Both the position numbers and the translations under genes were made by a program. The notes under the pieces were generated by a model that was not told the origin of the DNA, did no database searches, and worked only from the letters and a program-made list of their open reading frames with translations. A stretch of DNA of 64,000 nt, taken from assembly GCF_040549465.1 (NCBI RefSeq), contig NZ_JBEPTL010000010.1, forward strand, positions 1-64,000, read 5' to 3'. Shown piece by piece: positions 48,259-56,936 of this stretch. Source of the DNA: Lacisediminihabitans sp040549465 (GTDB taxonomy: Bacteria; Actinomycetota; Actinomycetes; Actinomycetales; Microbacteriaceae). The first letter of the stretch is position 1; every line of letters starts with the position of its first letter.

Positions 48259-49166
48259 AGCAGGTCCTCCGTTCCGCTGCGCTTCACATACACGGTCACG
48301 ATTGCGAGAATCACGACCATCAGGATGATCGACAGCGATGCCGCCGCAGGATAGTTCAACAGGATCAGGAAGTTGCTCTCGATCACGTTGCCCATCATCG
48401 CCGTGCCTGTTCCACCGAGAAACTCGCGACTCGCATTGACGTAGTCACCGGCCGCCGGGATGAAGGTCAGCAGCACGCCGGAGACGATGCCGGGCATGGA
48501 GAGCGGGATCGTCACAGTGCGGAAGACCGTGAACGGATGCGCGTATAGGTCGCTCCCGGCCTCAAGGTAGCGGGTGTCGAGCCTCTCGAGTGCGGCATAC
48601 AAAGGCAGCGTCATGAAGGGGATGAAGTTGTAGGTGAGGCCGAAGACGACGGAGAACGGGGTGCCGGTGACGTGGGCATCCGGAGCAAGCAGCGAGAGTG
48701 CCTTGAGCCCTGTCACCACGAAGGATTCGTCGGAGAGCAGCGACTTCCAGGCCAGCGTGCGCAGCAGGAAGCTGATGAAGAACGGTGCGATCACCAGCAC
48801 CAGCATCAGGTTCTGCAGCAGCGGCCACCGCCTGGCTTTCACCCCGATGAAGTAGGCAAGCGGGTAGCTGAAGATCAGCGCGAAGACTGTCGCGATGATC
48901 GCGTAGATGAAGGAGCGGATGATCTGCTCGCCGTACTGCGAGATCGAGGTGACGTAGTTGTCCCACTTGAATGCCGCCTGGTACTGGCCGATGTCGCCGA
49001 AGCCGGCGGGTTCCTGCAGCGAAGTGATCACCAGTGACACCAGAGGCACCAGGAAGAACAATACGAGGTAGAGGATGCCGGGCAGCAGCAACAGTAGGGC
49101 GATGCGACTTCTGCGACGCGGAGCCTGTTCTTGCGCCGTACCCGTCGCGAATGCGGAGAAAGCCAC
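48255..49166 (-). CDS. potB: ABC transporter permease, polyamine (PotB) type
   Basis: 303 residues, six helices. Cytoplasmic N-terminus, periplasmic loop after helix 1, KSLLSDESFV stretch, and the EAA loop YLEAGSDLYAHPFTVFRTVT. It pairs with PotC to form the channel. It lies 2 bp after the ATPase gene and overlaps the next. Confidence 0.88.
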   Translation of the reverse strand: MAFSAFATGTAQEQAPRRRSRIALLLLLPGILYLVLFFLVPLVSLVITSLQEPAGFGDIGQYQAAFKWDNYVTSISQYGEQIIRSFIYAIIATVFALIFSYPLAYFIGVKARRWPLLQNLMLVLVIAPFFISFLLRTLAWKSLLSDESFVVTGLKALSLLAPDAHVTGTPFSVVFGLTYNFIPFMTLPLYAALERLDTRYLEAGSDLYAHPFTVFRTVTIPLSMPGIVSGVLLTFIPAAGDYVNASREFLGGTGTAMMGNVIESNFLILLNYPAAASLSIILMVVILAIVTVYVKRSGTEDLL

Positions 49167-49168
49167 GG

Positions 49169-50368
49169 CTAGGCCTCCTCGAGCTCCGACATCAGCGCGC
49201 GTTTCTTCTGCACCGCGATGGATGCCGTGTCGGCATCGGCGGGGAATCGCGGCAGAGCGGGCGCCTCATCCTCGAGCCCGAATCCGTGCTCGACCTTCCA
49301 GGAGACCCAGGCTTCAGATCCCTCGGTGACCGCCGGGCCGACACCCATGTTCTGCGCGAAGACGACCACAGAGCCGAGGCCGGGCACCGCGATGATGTAC
49401 TGCGTGCTCACGCCGCTGAAAGACACGTCGATAATACGGCCGGGGCCGAGAATGTTCGTGCCCGCGGCCTTCTCCGGCTCCGCGGTGTGCAGGCTGAGTT
49501 TCTCCGGCCTGACGCCGATCGTCACCTCACCGGCGTGACGTTGCGATCGTGACTTGGGCACCACGATCTTGTTGCCCTCGATATTCACCGAGATGCGGTC
49601 TGCGGTAGTGCCTTCCACAGGCCCGGTGAAGAGGTTCGACTGGCCGAGGAAGTTCGCAACGAAAGCGGTGCGCGGGAGTTCGTAGAGTAACTCAGGCGAA
49701 CCAAGCTGCTCGATGCGGCCCCTGTTCATGACGGCGACGGTGTCGGCCATGGTCATGGCCTCCTCCTGGTCGTGGGTCACGTGCAGAAAGGTGAGCCCAA
49801 CCTCCTCCTGGATCGACTTGAGTTCGAGCTGCATCTGGCGACGCAGCTTGAGGTCGAGGGCTCCAAGCGGCTCATCCAGCAACAGCAGGGCCGGCCGGTT
49901 GACGATCGCCCTGGCTAGTGCGACTCGTTGCTGCTGTCCGCCGGAGAGCTGGGCAGGGCGGCGGGCGGCGAGGTGGTCCAGTTCGACGAGGCGGAGAGCC
50001 TCGTGGGCCTTGCCGACGGCATCCGAGATCTTCCTGCGGCGCAGCCCGAATGCCACGTTGTCAACGATCGACATGTGCGGGAAGAGAGCGTAGCTTTGGA
50101 AGACAGTGTTGACCGGGCGCTGGTATGGCTTGGTGTCGGTCACATCCTTGCCGCCGATGAGGATACGACCGGCCGTCGCCTCCTCGAGGCCGGCGACCAG
50201 GCGAAGCGTGGTGGTTTTGCCACAGCCGGAGGGGCCGAGCAGCGCGAAGAACGAGCCAGCCGGAATGGTGAGGCTGAGTTCTTCGATGGCGGTGAACCCG
50301 GGGAAGCGCTTCTGGATGCCGACCAGTTCGAGGTCCGCACCGGCCTCGGCGAATGCTCCGGTGGCCAT
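49169..50368 (-). CDS. potA: ABC transporter ATP-binding protein, polyamine (PotA) type
   Basis: 399 residues from the ATG at 50368, which overlaps the stop of the binding-protein gene (TGATG). Walker A is GPSGCGKTT, the signature LSGGQQQRVALARA, Walker B LLLLDEPLGALD and the switch His lies in LHVTHDQEEAM. A C-terminal TOBE domain (about 300-370) follows. It energises the PotBC permease. A longer reading to 50701 is only the shadow of the binding-protein gene. Confidence 0.92.
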   Translation of the reverse strand: MATGAFAEAGADLELVGIQKRFPGFTAIEELSLTIPAGSFFALLGPSGCGKTTTLRLVAGLEEATAGRILIGGKDVTDTKPYQRPVNTVFQSYALFPHMSIVDNVAFGLRRRKISDAVGKAHEALRLVELDHLAARRPAQLSGGQQQRVALARAIVNRPALLLLDEPLGALDLKLRRQMQLELKSIQEEVGLTFLHVTHDQEEAMTMADTVAVMNRGRIEQLGSPELLYELPRTAFVANFLGQSNLFTGPVEGTTADRISVNIEGNKIVVPKSRSQRHAGEVTIGVRPEKLSLHTAEPEKAAGTNILGPGRIIDVSFSGVSTQYIIAVPGLGSVVVFAQNMGVGPAVTEGSEAWVSWKVEHGFGLEDEAPALPRFPADADTASIAVQKKRALMSELEEA

Positions 50369-51582
50369 CAGGAGCCCAACAGCACGGACTGGAAGGACGC
50401 GCCGTACTTGCTCTCCTCTGCACTCGTCAGGGTGCGGAAGACCTTGGTGGTGGCGAGGGTGGCCTCGTTCGGGAAAATCAGCTGGTTCTCCGCCAGCTGG
50501 GGATCGATGTTCATCATCGCTTCCTTCGCTCCCTCGACCGGCGTGATGTAGTTCACCCAGGCGGCGACCTCCGCGGCGACCTCCGGCTCGTAGTAATAGT
50601 TGATGAGATCTTCGCCCGCCGACTTCTTCTGCGAACCGATGGGAATGATGAAGTTGTCGTTCCACAGTGTGCCGCCGCCGGTCGGAATGGCGAACTCCCA
50701 TTTGTCGCCGGCCTCGGCATTGATCACCGTGATGTCACCCGACCAGCAGATCGCGGCGAGGGTGTCTTCGCTCTTGAGATCCTCGAGGTAGGCGTTGCCT
50801 TTGATGTTGCGGATCTGGCCGTCGTTGACCTGCTTCTTGAACACATCGAGGGCGGTGTTGAACTCGTCGTCGCTCCACTTGCCGCTGACGTCAACCCCCT
50901 GCTGCATCATGATAAGGCCCATAGTGTCGCGCATCTCGGAGAGCACGCCGACGCGGCCCTTGAGCGACGAGTCCCACAGGTCTTCGACGGATTTGAGACC
51001 ACCAGGAACCTTCGCCTTGTTCCAGCAGATGCCGGCGAAGCCACCCTGCCATGGCAGGGATTTCTTACGCCCAGGGTCGAAGTCTGGGTTCTGCAGGGCC
51101 GGGGTGAGGTTCTTGGCATTCGGGATCTTGCTCAGATCGAATTCCTGGGTGTAACCGAGGTTGATGAGCCTGCTCACCATCCAGTCGGTGAGACAGACCA
51201 GGTCGGCTCCAATGTCCTGGCCGAGCGCCAGCTGGCCCTTGACCTTGCCGTAGTAGGTGTTGTTGTCATCGACCGCCACGTCGTACTTGACCTTGATACC
51301 GGTCTTCTTCTCAAAGGCGGCGAGGGTCGGGTGCGTCTTGCCGGAGTCGTCTTCGTCGAGGTAGGCAGCCCAGTTGTCCCAGTTGAGAGACTTGTTGGTG
51401 GACGACTTGTCGGCCGCGGCTGTCGGCTTGGCCGACGCACCACCCGTCGAGCACGCAGCGAGGGCGAGGGTCGCAGCTCCGATTCCCGCTCCCTGCAGCA
51501 TGTTCCGGCGGGAGAACGACGCCCGCTTTGCTTGCTGGATCAACGACAGGATCATCGGGTCTTGCGGCATCGTTCTGGTCAT
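50368..51582 (-). CDS. potD: Polyamine-type ABC transporter substrate-binding lipoprotein
   Basis: 404 residues. The N-terminus has a twin-arginine motif (SFSRRNMLQGAGIGAATLA) followed by a lipobox with C44, so it is probably a Tat-exported lipoprotein. The mature part has the PotD/PotF fold: LNWDNWAAYLD, LVCLTDWMVSRLI, WSGDITVINAEAGDKWEFAI and a C-terminal helix. Binding of putrescine or spermidine is inferred from the family; it may also bind other cations. First gene of the operon. Confidence 0.88.
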   Translation of the reverse strand: MTRTMPQDPMILSLIQQAKRASFSRRNMLQGAGIGAATLALAACSTGGASAKPTAAADKSSTNKSLNWDNWAAYLDEDDSGKTHPTLAAFEKKTGIKVKYDVAVDDNNTYYGKVKGQLALGQDIGADLVCLTDWMVSRLINLGYTQEFDLSKIPNAKNLTPALQNPDFDPGRKKSLPWQGGFAGICWNKAKVPGGLKSVEDLWDSSLKGRVGVLSEMRDTMGLIMMQQGVDVSGKWSDDEFNTALDVFKKQVNDGQIRNIKGNAYLEDLKSEDTLAAICWSGDITVINAEAGDKWEFAIPTGGGTLWNDNFIIPIGSQKKSAGEDLINYYYEPEVAAEVAAWVNYITPVEGAKEAMMNIDPQLAENQLIFPNEATLATTKVFRTLTSAEESKYGASFQSVLLGS

Positions 51583-51878
51583 GGGCGGGCAACTCCTTCA
51601 CGACGGCGAGCATCGACGCGGACACCGGCGAACCGCGTTGGTCGATACTGACACAGCGGAGGCGCCGACCGCACCACTAATGGGGCAAATCGCCCATTTC
51701 GAAACACAAACTTCACGAAATCAGTACAGCTACGCCGCTTTTCGGTGCGGATTCGTGCGTGTGCCGCGACTACGCTTGACGACAGATCGACAGAGTTGTC
51801 GAGGCCCGGTGTCGGGCACGATGTCGTAGCGGTGTGGCGCGGCCACAAACCGCGCAGCCGCTGAGAGGTAGGAGCGCA
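51583..51878. promoter_or_regulatory. Divergent promoter region, pot operon and ald
   Basis: 296 bp without a gene. It contains ATGGGGCAAATCGCCCAT (51680-51697), an imperfect palindrome with 5-bp perfect ends, directly followed by TTTCGAAA. These could be binding sites for a regulator of either gene. No clear -35/-10 pair was found. Confidence 0.35.
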
Positions 51879-52994
51879 ATGAGAGTCGCCGTCCCCACAG
51901 AGATCAAGAACAACGAGTTCCGGGTCGCGATAACACCGGCCGGAGTGCACGACCTCGTCGCCCACGGCCACGATGTGCTCATCCAATCGGGGGCAGGCGT
52001 CGGCTCTTCGATCAGTGACGACGACTACGTCGCAGCCGGCGCCACCATCAGCCCGGATGCCGCGTCAACCTGGAACAGCGCGGACCTCCTTCTCAAGGTG
52101 AAGGAACCCGTCGCCAGCGAGTACGGCTACTTCCGTGACGGACTTCTGCTCTTCACCTACCTGCACCTGGCCGCCGAGCGAGCCCTCACCGAGCAGTTGC
52201 TCGCCAGTCGTGTCACCGCCATCGCCTACGAGACGGTGCAGCTGCCCTCCCGCGCTCTCCCGCTTCTCGCCCCGATGAGCGAGGTCGCCGGTCGCCTTGC
52301 GCCCATCGTCGGCGCCAATGCGATGCTCAAGCCCAGCGGCGGTCCGGGGCTTCTGGTCCCCGGAGTGCCCGGCACCTATCCTGCGAAGATCGTGGTGCTC
52401 GGGGGCGGAGTCGCCGGAACCAACGCGGTGTCCGTGGCGGTCGGGCTCGGCGCGGAGGTCGTGGTGCTCGATACGAACATCCAACGACTGCGCGAACTCG
52501 ACGCCCTCTACGCCGGGCGGGTTCGCACCGTGGCGTCCAACGGCTTCGAGATCGAGCTGGCCTGCGCGATGGCCGACATGGTGATCGGTTCCGTTCTCGT
52601 GCCGGGTGCCAAAGCCCCGAAGCTGGTCAGCAACGACCTCGTCTCCCGCATGAAGCCGGGGAGCGTTCTGGTCGACATCGCCGTGGACCAGGGTGGATGC
52701 TTCGCCGACAGCCACCCGACCACCCACGCCGACCCCACCTTCGTGGTGCACGGGTCGCTCTTCTACTGCGTGGCGAATATGCCGGGCGCTGTGCCGCACA
52801 CCTCCACCTATGCGCTGACCAACGCGACTATGCCGTACGTGCGCGCGATCGCCAATGATGGTTGGAAGGAAGCGCTGCGCGCCGATCACGCTCTCGCGCT
52901 CGGTCTCAACGCCCACGCCGGCGATGTGATCAGCGAACCTGTCGCTACGGCCCACGGGCTCGCCTCCCGCCCACTGGAGTCCGTGCTCGCCTAA
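51879..52994 (+). CDS. ald: Alanine dehydrogenase
   Basis: 371 residues from the ATG at 51879 with TAGGAG four bases upstream. MRVAVPTEIKNNEFRVAITP, KVKEPVASEY, the catalytic H in TYLHLAAE, and the NAD motif VLGGGVAGTNAV are all standard. The C-terminal part has VLVDIAVDQGG. It interconverts alanine with pyruvate and ammonia. It converges with the FtsK-like gene, 12 bp between stops. Confidence 0.95.
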   Translation: MRVAVPTEIKNNEFRVAITPAGVHDLVAHGHDVLIQSGAGVGSSISDDDYVAAGATISPDAASTWNSADLLLKVKEPVASEYGYFRDGLLLFTYLHLAAERALTEQLLASRVTAIAYETVQLPSRALPLLAPMSEVAGRLAPIVGANAMLKPSGGPGLLVPGVPGTYPAKIVVLGGGVAGTNAVSVAVGLGAEVVVLDTNIQRLRELDALYAGRVRTVASNGFEIELACAMADMVIGSVLVPGAKAPKLVSNDLVSRMKPGSVLVDIAVDQGGCFADSHPTTHADPTFVVHGSLFYCVANMPGAVPHTSTYALTNATMPYVRAIANDGWKEALRADHALALGLNAHAGDVISEPVATAHGLASRPLESVLA

Positions 52995-53006
52995 CCTGCC
53001 GCGCGG

Positions 53007-55805
53007 TCACCGCAGCTGCGTCCTGGTGAGTGTTCCGTCCGGCTCGAGCAGCCACAGGCTTCCGGAGACTGAGGAGAGCGGCGGCGGAAGCCTGCGCTGC
53101 CCGCTGACGGCGCGGAACTCGGCGGGGGTGCATCCGTCGAACAGGATGGCCGTCCTGGCGCGCAGCGACGCGAGGAGCGACCACTGCGACTGCCAGGTCT
53201 CGGGATCGGCGACCACGATCACCGAAGCCCCGGCGTCCACGACGGAGAGTTCGGTGGTGCGAACTGTTGTGCCGAGCTCGATCACCTCCACCGTCGCGGA
53301 CTCTCTGAGCCGTCGTGCGCACTGGGCCGGCCGCCGCGACACGACTATCAGGCCACGATGTTCGGCGAAGTCCAGTGGCGATATCACGGCGGCCACGACC
53401 ATGGACTGCGGCGCTGCCGCGAGCGCGAGCTGAAGGCGTGATCCGCGCCACTCCCCCGCCCCTGGGCGGCCGTCGGAGACAAAGCCCCCAGGAGTGCCGC
53501 CAGCCAGCAGGTGCTCCTGTCGGTTCGGCAGCCGCAGGACGAGCCGCGAGTCACAGAGCCCGAGGAGCGGTTGGAGGGAGGGAGGAAGACGTCGGGCGGT
53601 GATGACCACGCGCAGCCCCACAGATCCTCCCTCACGCAGGAGCTCGGTCAGCAGGTCGACGAACGGCGCGCGGTAGTCCTCGGGAAAGCGTGCGATGAGG
53701 GCGTCGACGTCATCGACGAGGAGCAGCCGCGGGCCGACGAGCATGCGTCGCACGCGGTCGACAGCGCCGGAGAGGGCATCCCAGGACGCCTCGATGTCCA
53801 CCGGAAGGAGCTCCGAACCAACCGTCGCCTGCAACGTCGCCAACAGCCCGCTCTTACCGGATCGCTGGCCGCCGACGACGAGCAGGTTGCCGTCGACTTC
53901 TGGTTCGTAGACGGCCGTCTGCTGGCGCTGCTGCTCCGGAAGGTCGAGAAGACCGAACGGTAGGCCGGATGCCACCGGATCGAGTTTCTCCAGACGGATG
54001 ACAGTCGGTAGGTCGTCGCACCATGGTCGCCGGATGCTGTCCAGCTCCGAGCGCCGACGACCAGCGATCAGTGCGACATCGGCGGCAGTCGCCCGCGCCA
54101 CCTGCATCGGCAGCGGTTCGGAACCGGCGAGGCTCAGCAGCGCACGACCCGGCGACTCGACCGAAAGCTCGGCCGCGTCGCCGTTGCCGATGACGGCCAC
54201 GCTGTCCGCCCGGTTGTTGACACGTAGGGAGATACGCAGCGCCGCGTTCGCGAGCACCGCGTCTCTCACGACCCCGGCTGGCCGCTGCGTACACAGGATG
54301 AGGTGGAGCCCGAGCGATCGCCCTCGCGCAGCGAGGTCGGCGAAGAGCTCATGAAGTTCTGGAAAACCGGCCACCATTGCTGCGAACTCGTCGACGACCA
54401 GCACCAGCCGTGGGAGTTCATCGCCGGGTGGGAGGTCATCGATCGATCGCGCACCGGCATCCGCCAACCGTCGCTCACGAAACCGGAGTTCCGCACGGAG
54501 GCTGAGCAGTGCGCGATGAGCGGACCGTTCGTCGAGGTCGGTAATCAGGCCGACGACGTGGGGCAGGTCTTCGATCGGACCGAACGACGACCCACCCTTG
54601 AAATCGACCAGCAGGAAATTGACCTGTTCAGGGCCCGCGTTCGCCGCCATTGCCAGCACCCAGCTCACCAGCAGCTCGCTCTTGCCGCTGCCCGTCGTAC
54701 CGCCGATCACCGCATGGGGGCCATCCGTCACGAGATCCAGCCAGAGAGGATCGGCATCGTGCCACGCGAACGAGCATCGCAGCGTGCCACGTTTCACCTC
54801 CTTCGAAGGAAGTGCGGCGAAATCGTGGCTCACCGGCTCGCACCCGGCGCCAATGAGCCCACGATCCCTGGCGGCGCGGGCGAGCAATTCGACACCGCGA
54901 AGCGCCTCCTCGGCAGAAACGAACCCCCCGTCGAAGAAGTCGCCAGCCTCATGGCTCGCATGGCGGACCAGTTCGACCCTCCGCCCATCACCCACCCGGA
55001 GCACCACCCGGCAGTCGCTGGGCAGCAACTCGGCGAACGCGGCGACCGAGATCGTGAAGGTATCTGAACCGAGCGACCAGCGCACAGCCGAGGTTGACGA
55101 CACGGAGTGCGGATGCGGAAGTCCAGCCAGCCAGGCCCACCCGGCCCCATCCGGAATCGCAATCCCACCGTTCGCCGGCGAGATCACAGTGGCAAGCTGC
55201 ACCAGGATACTGCGAGCAAGCGCCATGGCCAGCGTGGCCGGTCCGCAGATGCCGATGCCGAGTCGTGCGTCGACGACGATCGGCGCATCGTCGAGCACCG
55301 CCGCCTGTTCACGCAGGGCCGTCAGCGCAGCATCCGCAGTGTCGTCATTTAATCGCGGCGCGCCATCCAGGCGCACCTCGCTGTAGATCGTTCCGGTGCC
55401 GAGATTCACGAAGACGCCGGAATCGGTGTCACTGCGCCAGCGCTCAGGATCTCCGGCCGACATGGCGAGAATATCGCCCGATCCAGGGGTCAGGCGCAGA
55501 AGCGCAGCCCGTTCTCTCGCATGCTGCTGGTCGATGCTGTCGATGCACTCAAGGAGCTGCCGCTCAAACCTCAGCCCATCCCGTTTCGAGCGACGCCGCG
55601 CCTGCAGCTTCGAATCGAGGAAACTCGCGATCGCGATGATCGGACCGAGGGCGGCGAAGACAAGAGTGAAAGACGATCGGGTGATGGCCCAGATGACCAC
55701 GGCGCCGATTACCGGAGCGATGCACGCCACCACCGGAAAGCTGTACGGCTGGGCGGCGTCCGGTGGCTGCGGCAGTGGAATGCGGGGCTGAGCGTCGATC
55801 GTCAC
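53007..55805 (-). CDS. FtsK/SpoIIIE-type double ATPase (EccC-like)
   Basis: 932 residues. Two membrane helices at about 22-41 and 46-62 are followed by a cytoplasmic region and two ATPase domains. The first has Walker A GGTTGSGKS (368-376) and Walker B LVLVVDE (467-473). The second has GGQRSGKS (645-652) and LLLVDDVD (694-701). The order resembles EccC/EssC of type VII secretion, but with two rather than three ATPase units and shorter than usual. The export substrate (WXG100) and EccB/D partners are not in this window. Neighbouring FHA, DUF58 and MoxR genes support an envelope-linked locus. Confidence 0.82.
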   Translation of the reverse strand: MTIDAQPRIPLPQPPDAAQPYSFPVVACIAPVIGAVVIWAITRSSFTLVFAALGPIIAIASFLDSKLQARRRSKRDGLRFERQLLECIDSIDQQHARERAALLRLTPGSGDILAMSAGDPERWRSDTDSGVFVNLGTGTIYSEVRLDGAPRLNDDTADAALTALREQAAVLDDAPIVVDARLGIGICGPATLAMALARSILVQLATVISPANGGIAIPDGAGWAWLAGLPHPHSVSSTSAVRWSLGSDTFTISVAAFAELLPSDCRVVLRVGDGRRVELVRHASHEAGDFFDGGFVSAEEALRGVELLARAARDRGLIGAGCEPVSHDFAALPSKEVKRGTLRCSFAWHDADPLWLDLVTDGPHAVIGGTTGSGKSELLVSWVLAMAANAGPEQVNFLLVDFKGGSSFGPIEDLPHVVGLITDLDERSAHRALLSLRAELRFRERRLADAGARSIDDLPPGDELPRLVLVVDEFAAMVAGFPELHELFADLAARGRSLGLHLILCTQRPAGVVRDAVLANAALRISLRVNNRADSVAVIGNGDAAELSVESPGRALLSLAGSEPLPMQVARATAADVALIAGRRRSELDSIRRPWCDDLPTVIRLEKLDPVASGLPFGLLDLPEQQRQQTAVYEPEVDGNLLVVGGQRSGKSGLLATLQATVGSELLPVDIEASWDALSGAVDRVRRMLVGPRLLLVDDVDALIARFPEDYRAPFVDLLTELLREGGSVGLRVVITARRLPPSLQPLLGLCDSRLVLRLPNRQEHLLAGGTPGGFVSDGRPGAGEWRGSRLQLALAAAPQSMVVAAVISPLDFAEHRGLIVVSRRPAQCARRLRESATVEVIELGTTVRTTELSVVDAGASVIVVADPETWQSQWSLLASLRARTAILFDGCTPAEFRAVSGQRRLPPPLSSVSGSLWLLEPDGTLTRTQLR

Positions 55806-55900
55806 GCTGGAGACACAACCACCGCCAGCCGCCCGAAACAGGCCTCAGAGAGCGATCTGGGGATGCCTGGCCGATAATCCGCTCCGTTGGGGAGAGGTGC

Positions 55901-56908
55901 TCAGCTGATGATGAAGAACTGCTCACCGATGTCTACGCGGGTGCCTCGCACGATACGGACGCGTTTCTCCGGCTGGCAGCGCACGGGTGGGGAGTCGGGC
56001 TCCCGCACGATCGTACCGTTGCCGGAGTATCGATCCTTAAGCCAGAAAGCACCGGAATCCTGGCCGAACTCGAGGTGCGTCTTGGATACCGACCGGCTGG
56101 GGTCGAGCACACGGATGAGCTGGTCGAAATACTCGCCGGGTTCCGGCTGTGGGTTGCGCCCGACGAGTCCGGATCCGTAGACCGTGAAGGTCTCACCGGT
56201 GCTGAACTGCAGGATGAATCGTCCACCTTTGCGCGAGGGGTTCACGATGCGCGTCGCCTCGAGGTCGTCGGCATCCGAGGACGCGTCAGAAGATTCATCC
56301 GAGGTCCCGGCCAAATGCTCGACAGCTTCCGGCCGCGGACGATCGGTTGGCGGCGTGAGAGCCGCGGGTGGCGGTGTCGGAATCGACGGCGGCGGAGAGA
56401 GGGCGAATGAGAGCGGCTCGATGACGACGGTGTCCCTCGGTCGACTGAAACTCGCGCTGATCTCATGTGAGACATGGCCGCACTCGCCGCAGAAAATGTC
56501 GTTCGGTGACATCCGGGCACCGCACTGGGTGCAGCGAAGGCCGTCGAAGGCTGGCTCGACCAGCGGTTCGGGCGACGACTCCTCCTCTGGCACCTCGGCG
56601 CCAGAGGACAGATCCGCTTGGGCAGGGTTATCTGCCACGGAGTCGGCCAGTGTGGCTTCCGGAGAGGTCTTGACCGGAGGCTGTCTCAACGCCGGCGCAG
56701 CGGGCGACATCGGCTCCTCGGTGAGCGGCAGGCGTATGGCACGCGTCGACTGGTTAGCGGAGAACTGGTTAGCGGAGAACTGGTTGGCAGAGGACTGGTT
56801 GGCAGCGGAGGCCGCAGGTGCCACCGCCCGACCGCACTCGCCGCAGAACAGCGCGCCGGGTGGCAGCTCAGTGCCGCAGTATGTGCAGTTCACCGCGTCG
56901 AGCCCCAT
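55901..56908 (-). CDS. FHA-domain protein with two zinc ribbons
   Basis: 335 residues. Zinc ribbons at about 9-26 (CTYCGTELPPGALFCGECG) and 126-145 (CTQCGARMSPNDIFCGECG) are joined by disordered, acidic linkers; a C-terminal FHA domain at about 225-335 has GLVGRNP, SRSVSKTHLEF and DRYSGNGTIV. FHA binds phosphothreonine peptides, so the protein probably links a Ser/Thr kinase signal to the locus. A 15-bp tandem repeat encodes the NQ-S/F-SA stretch. Its stop is about 95 bp before the FtsK-like start. Confidence 0.85.
   Translation of the reverse strand: MGLDAVNCTYCGTELPPGALFCGECGRAVAPAASAANQSSANQFSANQFSANQSTRAIRLPLTEEPMSPAAPALRQPPVKTSPEATLADSVADNPAQADLSSGAEVPEEESSPEPLVEPAFDGLRCTQCGARMSPNDIFCGECGHVSHEISASFSRPRDTVVIEPLSFALSPPPSIPTPPPAALTPPTDRPRPEAVEHLAGTSDESSDASSDADDLEATRIVNPSRKGGRFILQFSTGETFTVYGSGLVGRNPQPEPGEYFDQLIRVLDPSRSVSKTHLEFGQDSGAFWLKDRYSGNGTIVREPDSPPVRCQPEKRVRIVRGTRVDIGEQFFIIS
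56750..56809. repeat. 15-bp tandem repeat, four units, in the FHA gene
   Basis: Units CTGGTTAGCGGAGAA (two identical copies) then two variant copies, 56750-56809, encode repeated NQ(F/S)SA in the linker. The in-frame 15-bp unit allows length change without frameshift. Confidence 0.85.
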
Positions 56909-56936
56909 TTCGATCTACCCTGCCAGCGCCACCCGC

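Noticed and set aside
50369..50701. Extension of the PotA reading frame upstream of 50368
   Set aside because: The extra 111 residues are Arg/His/Gly-rich and overlap the binding-protein gene; the ATG at 50368 overlaps its stop and fits the family N-terminus.
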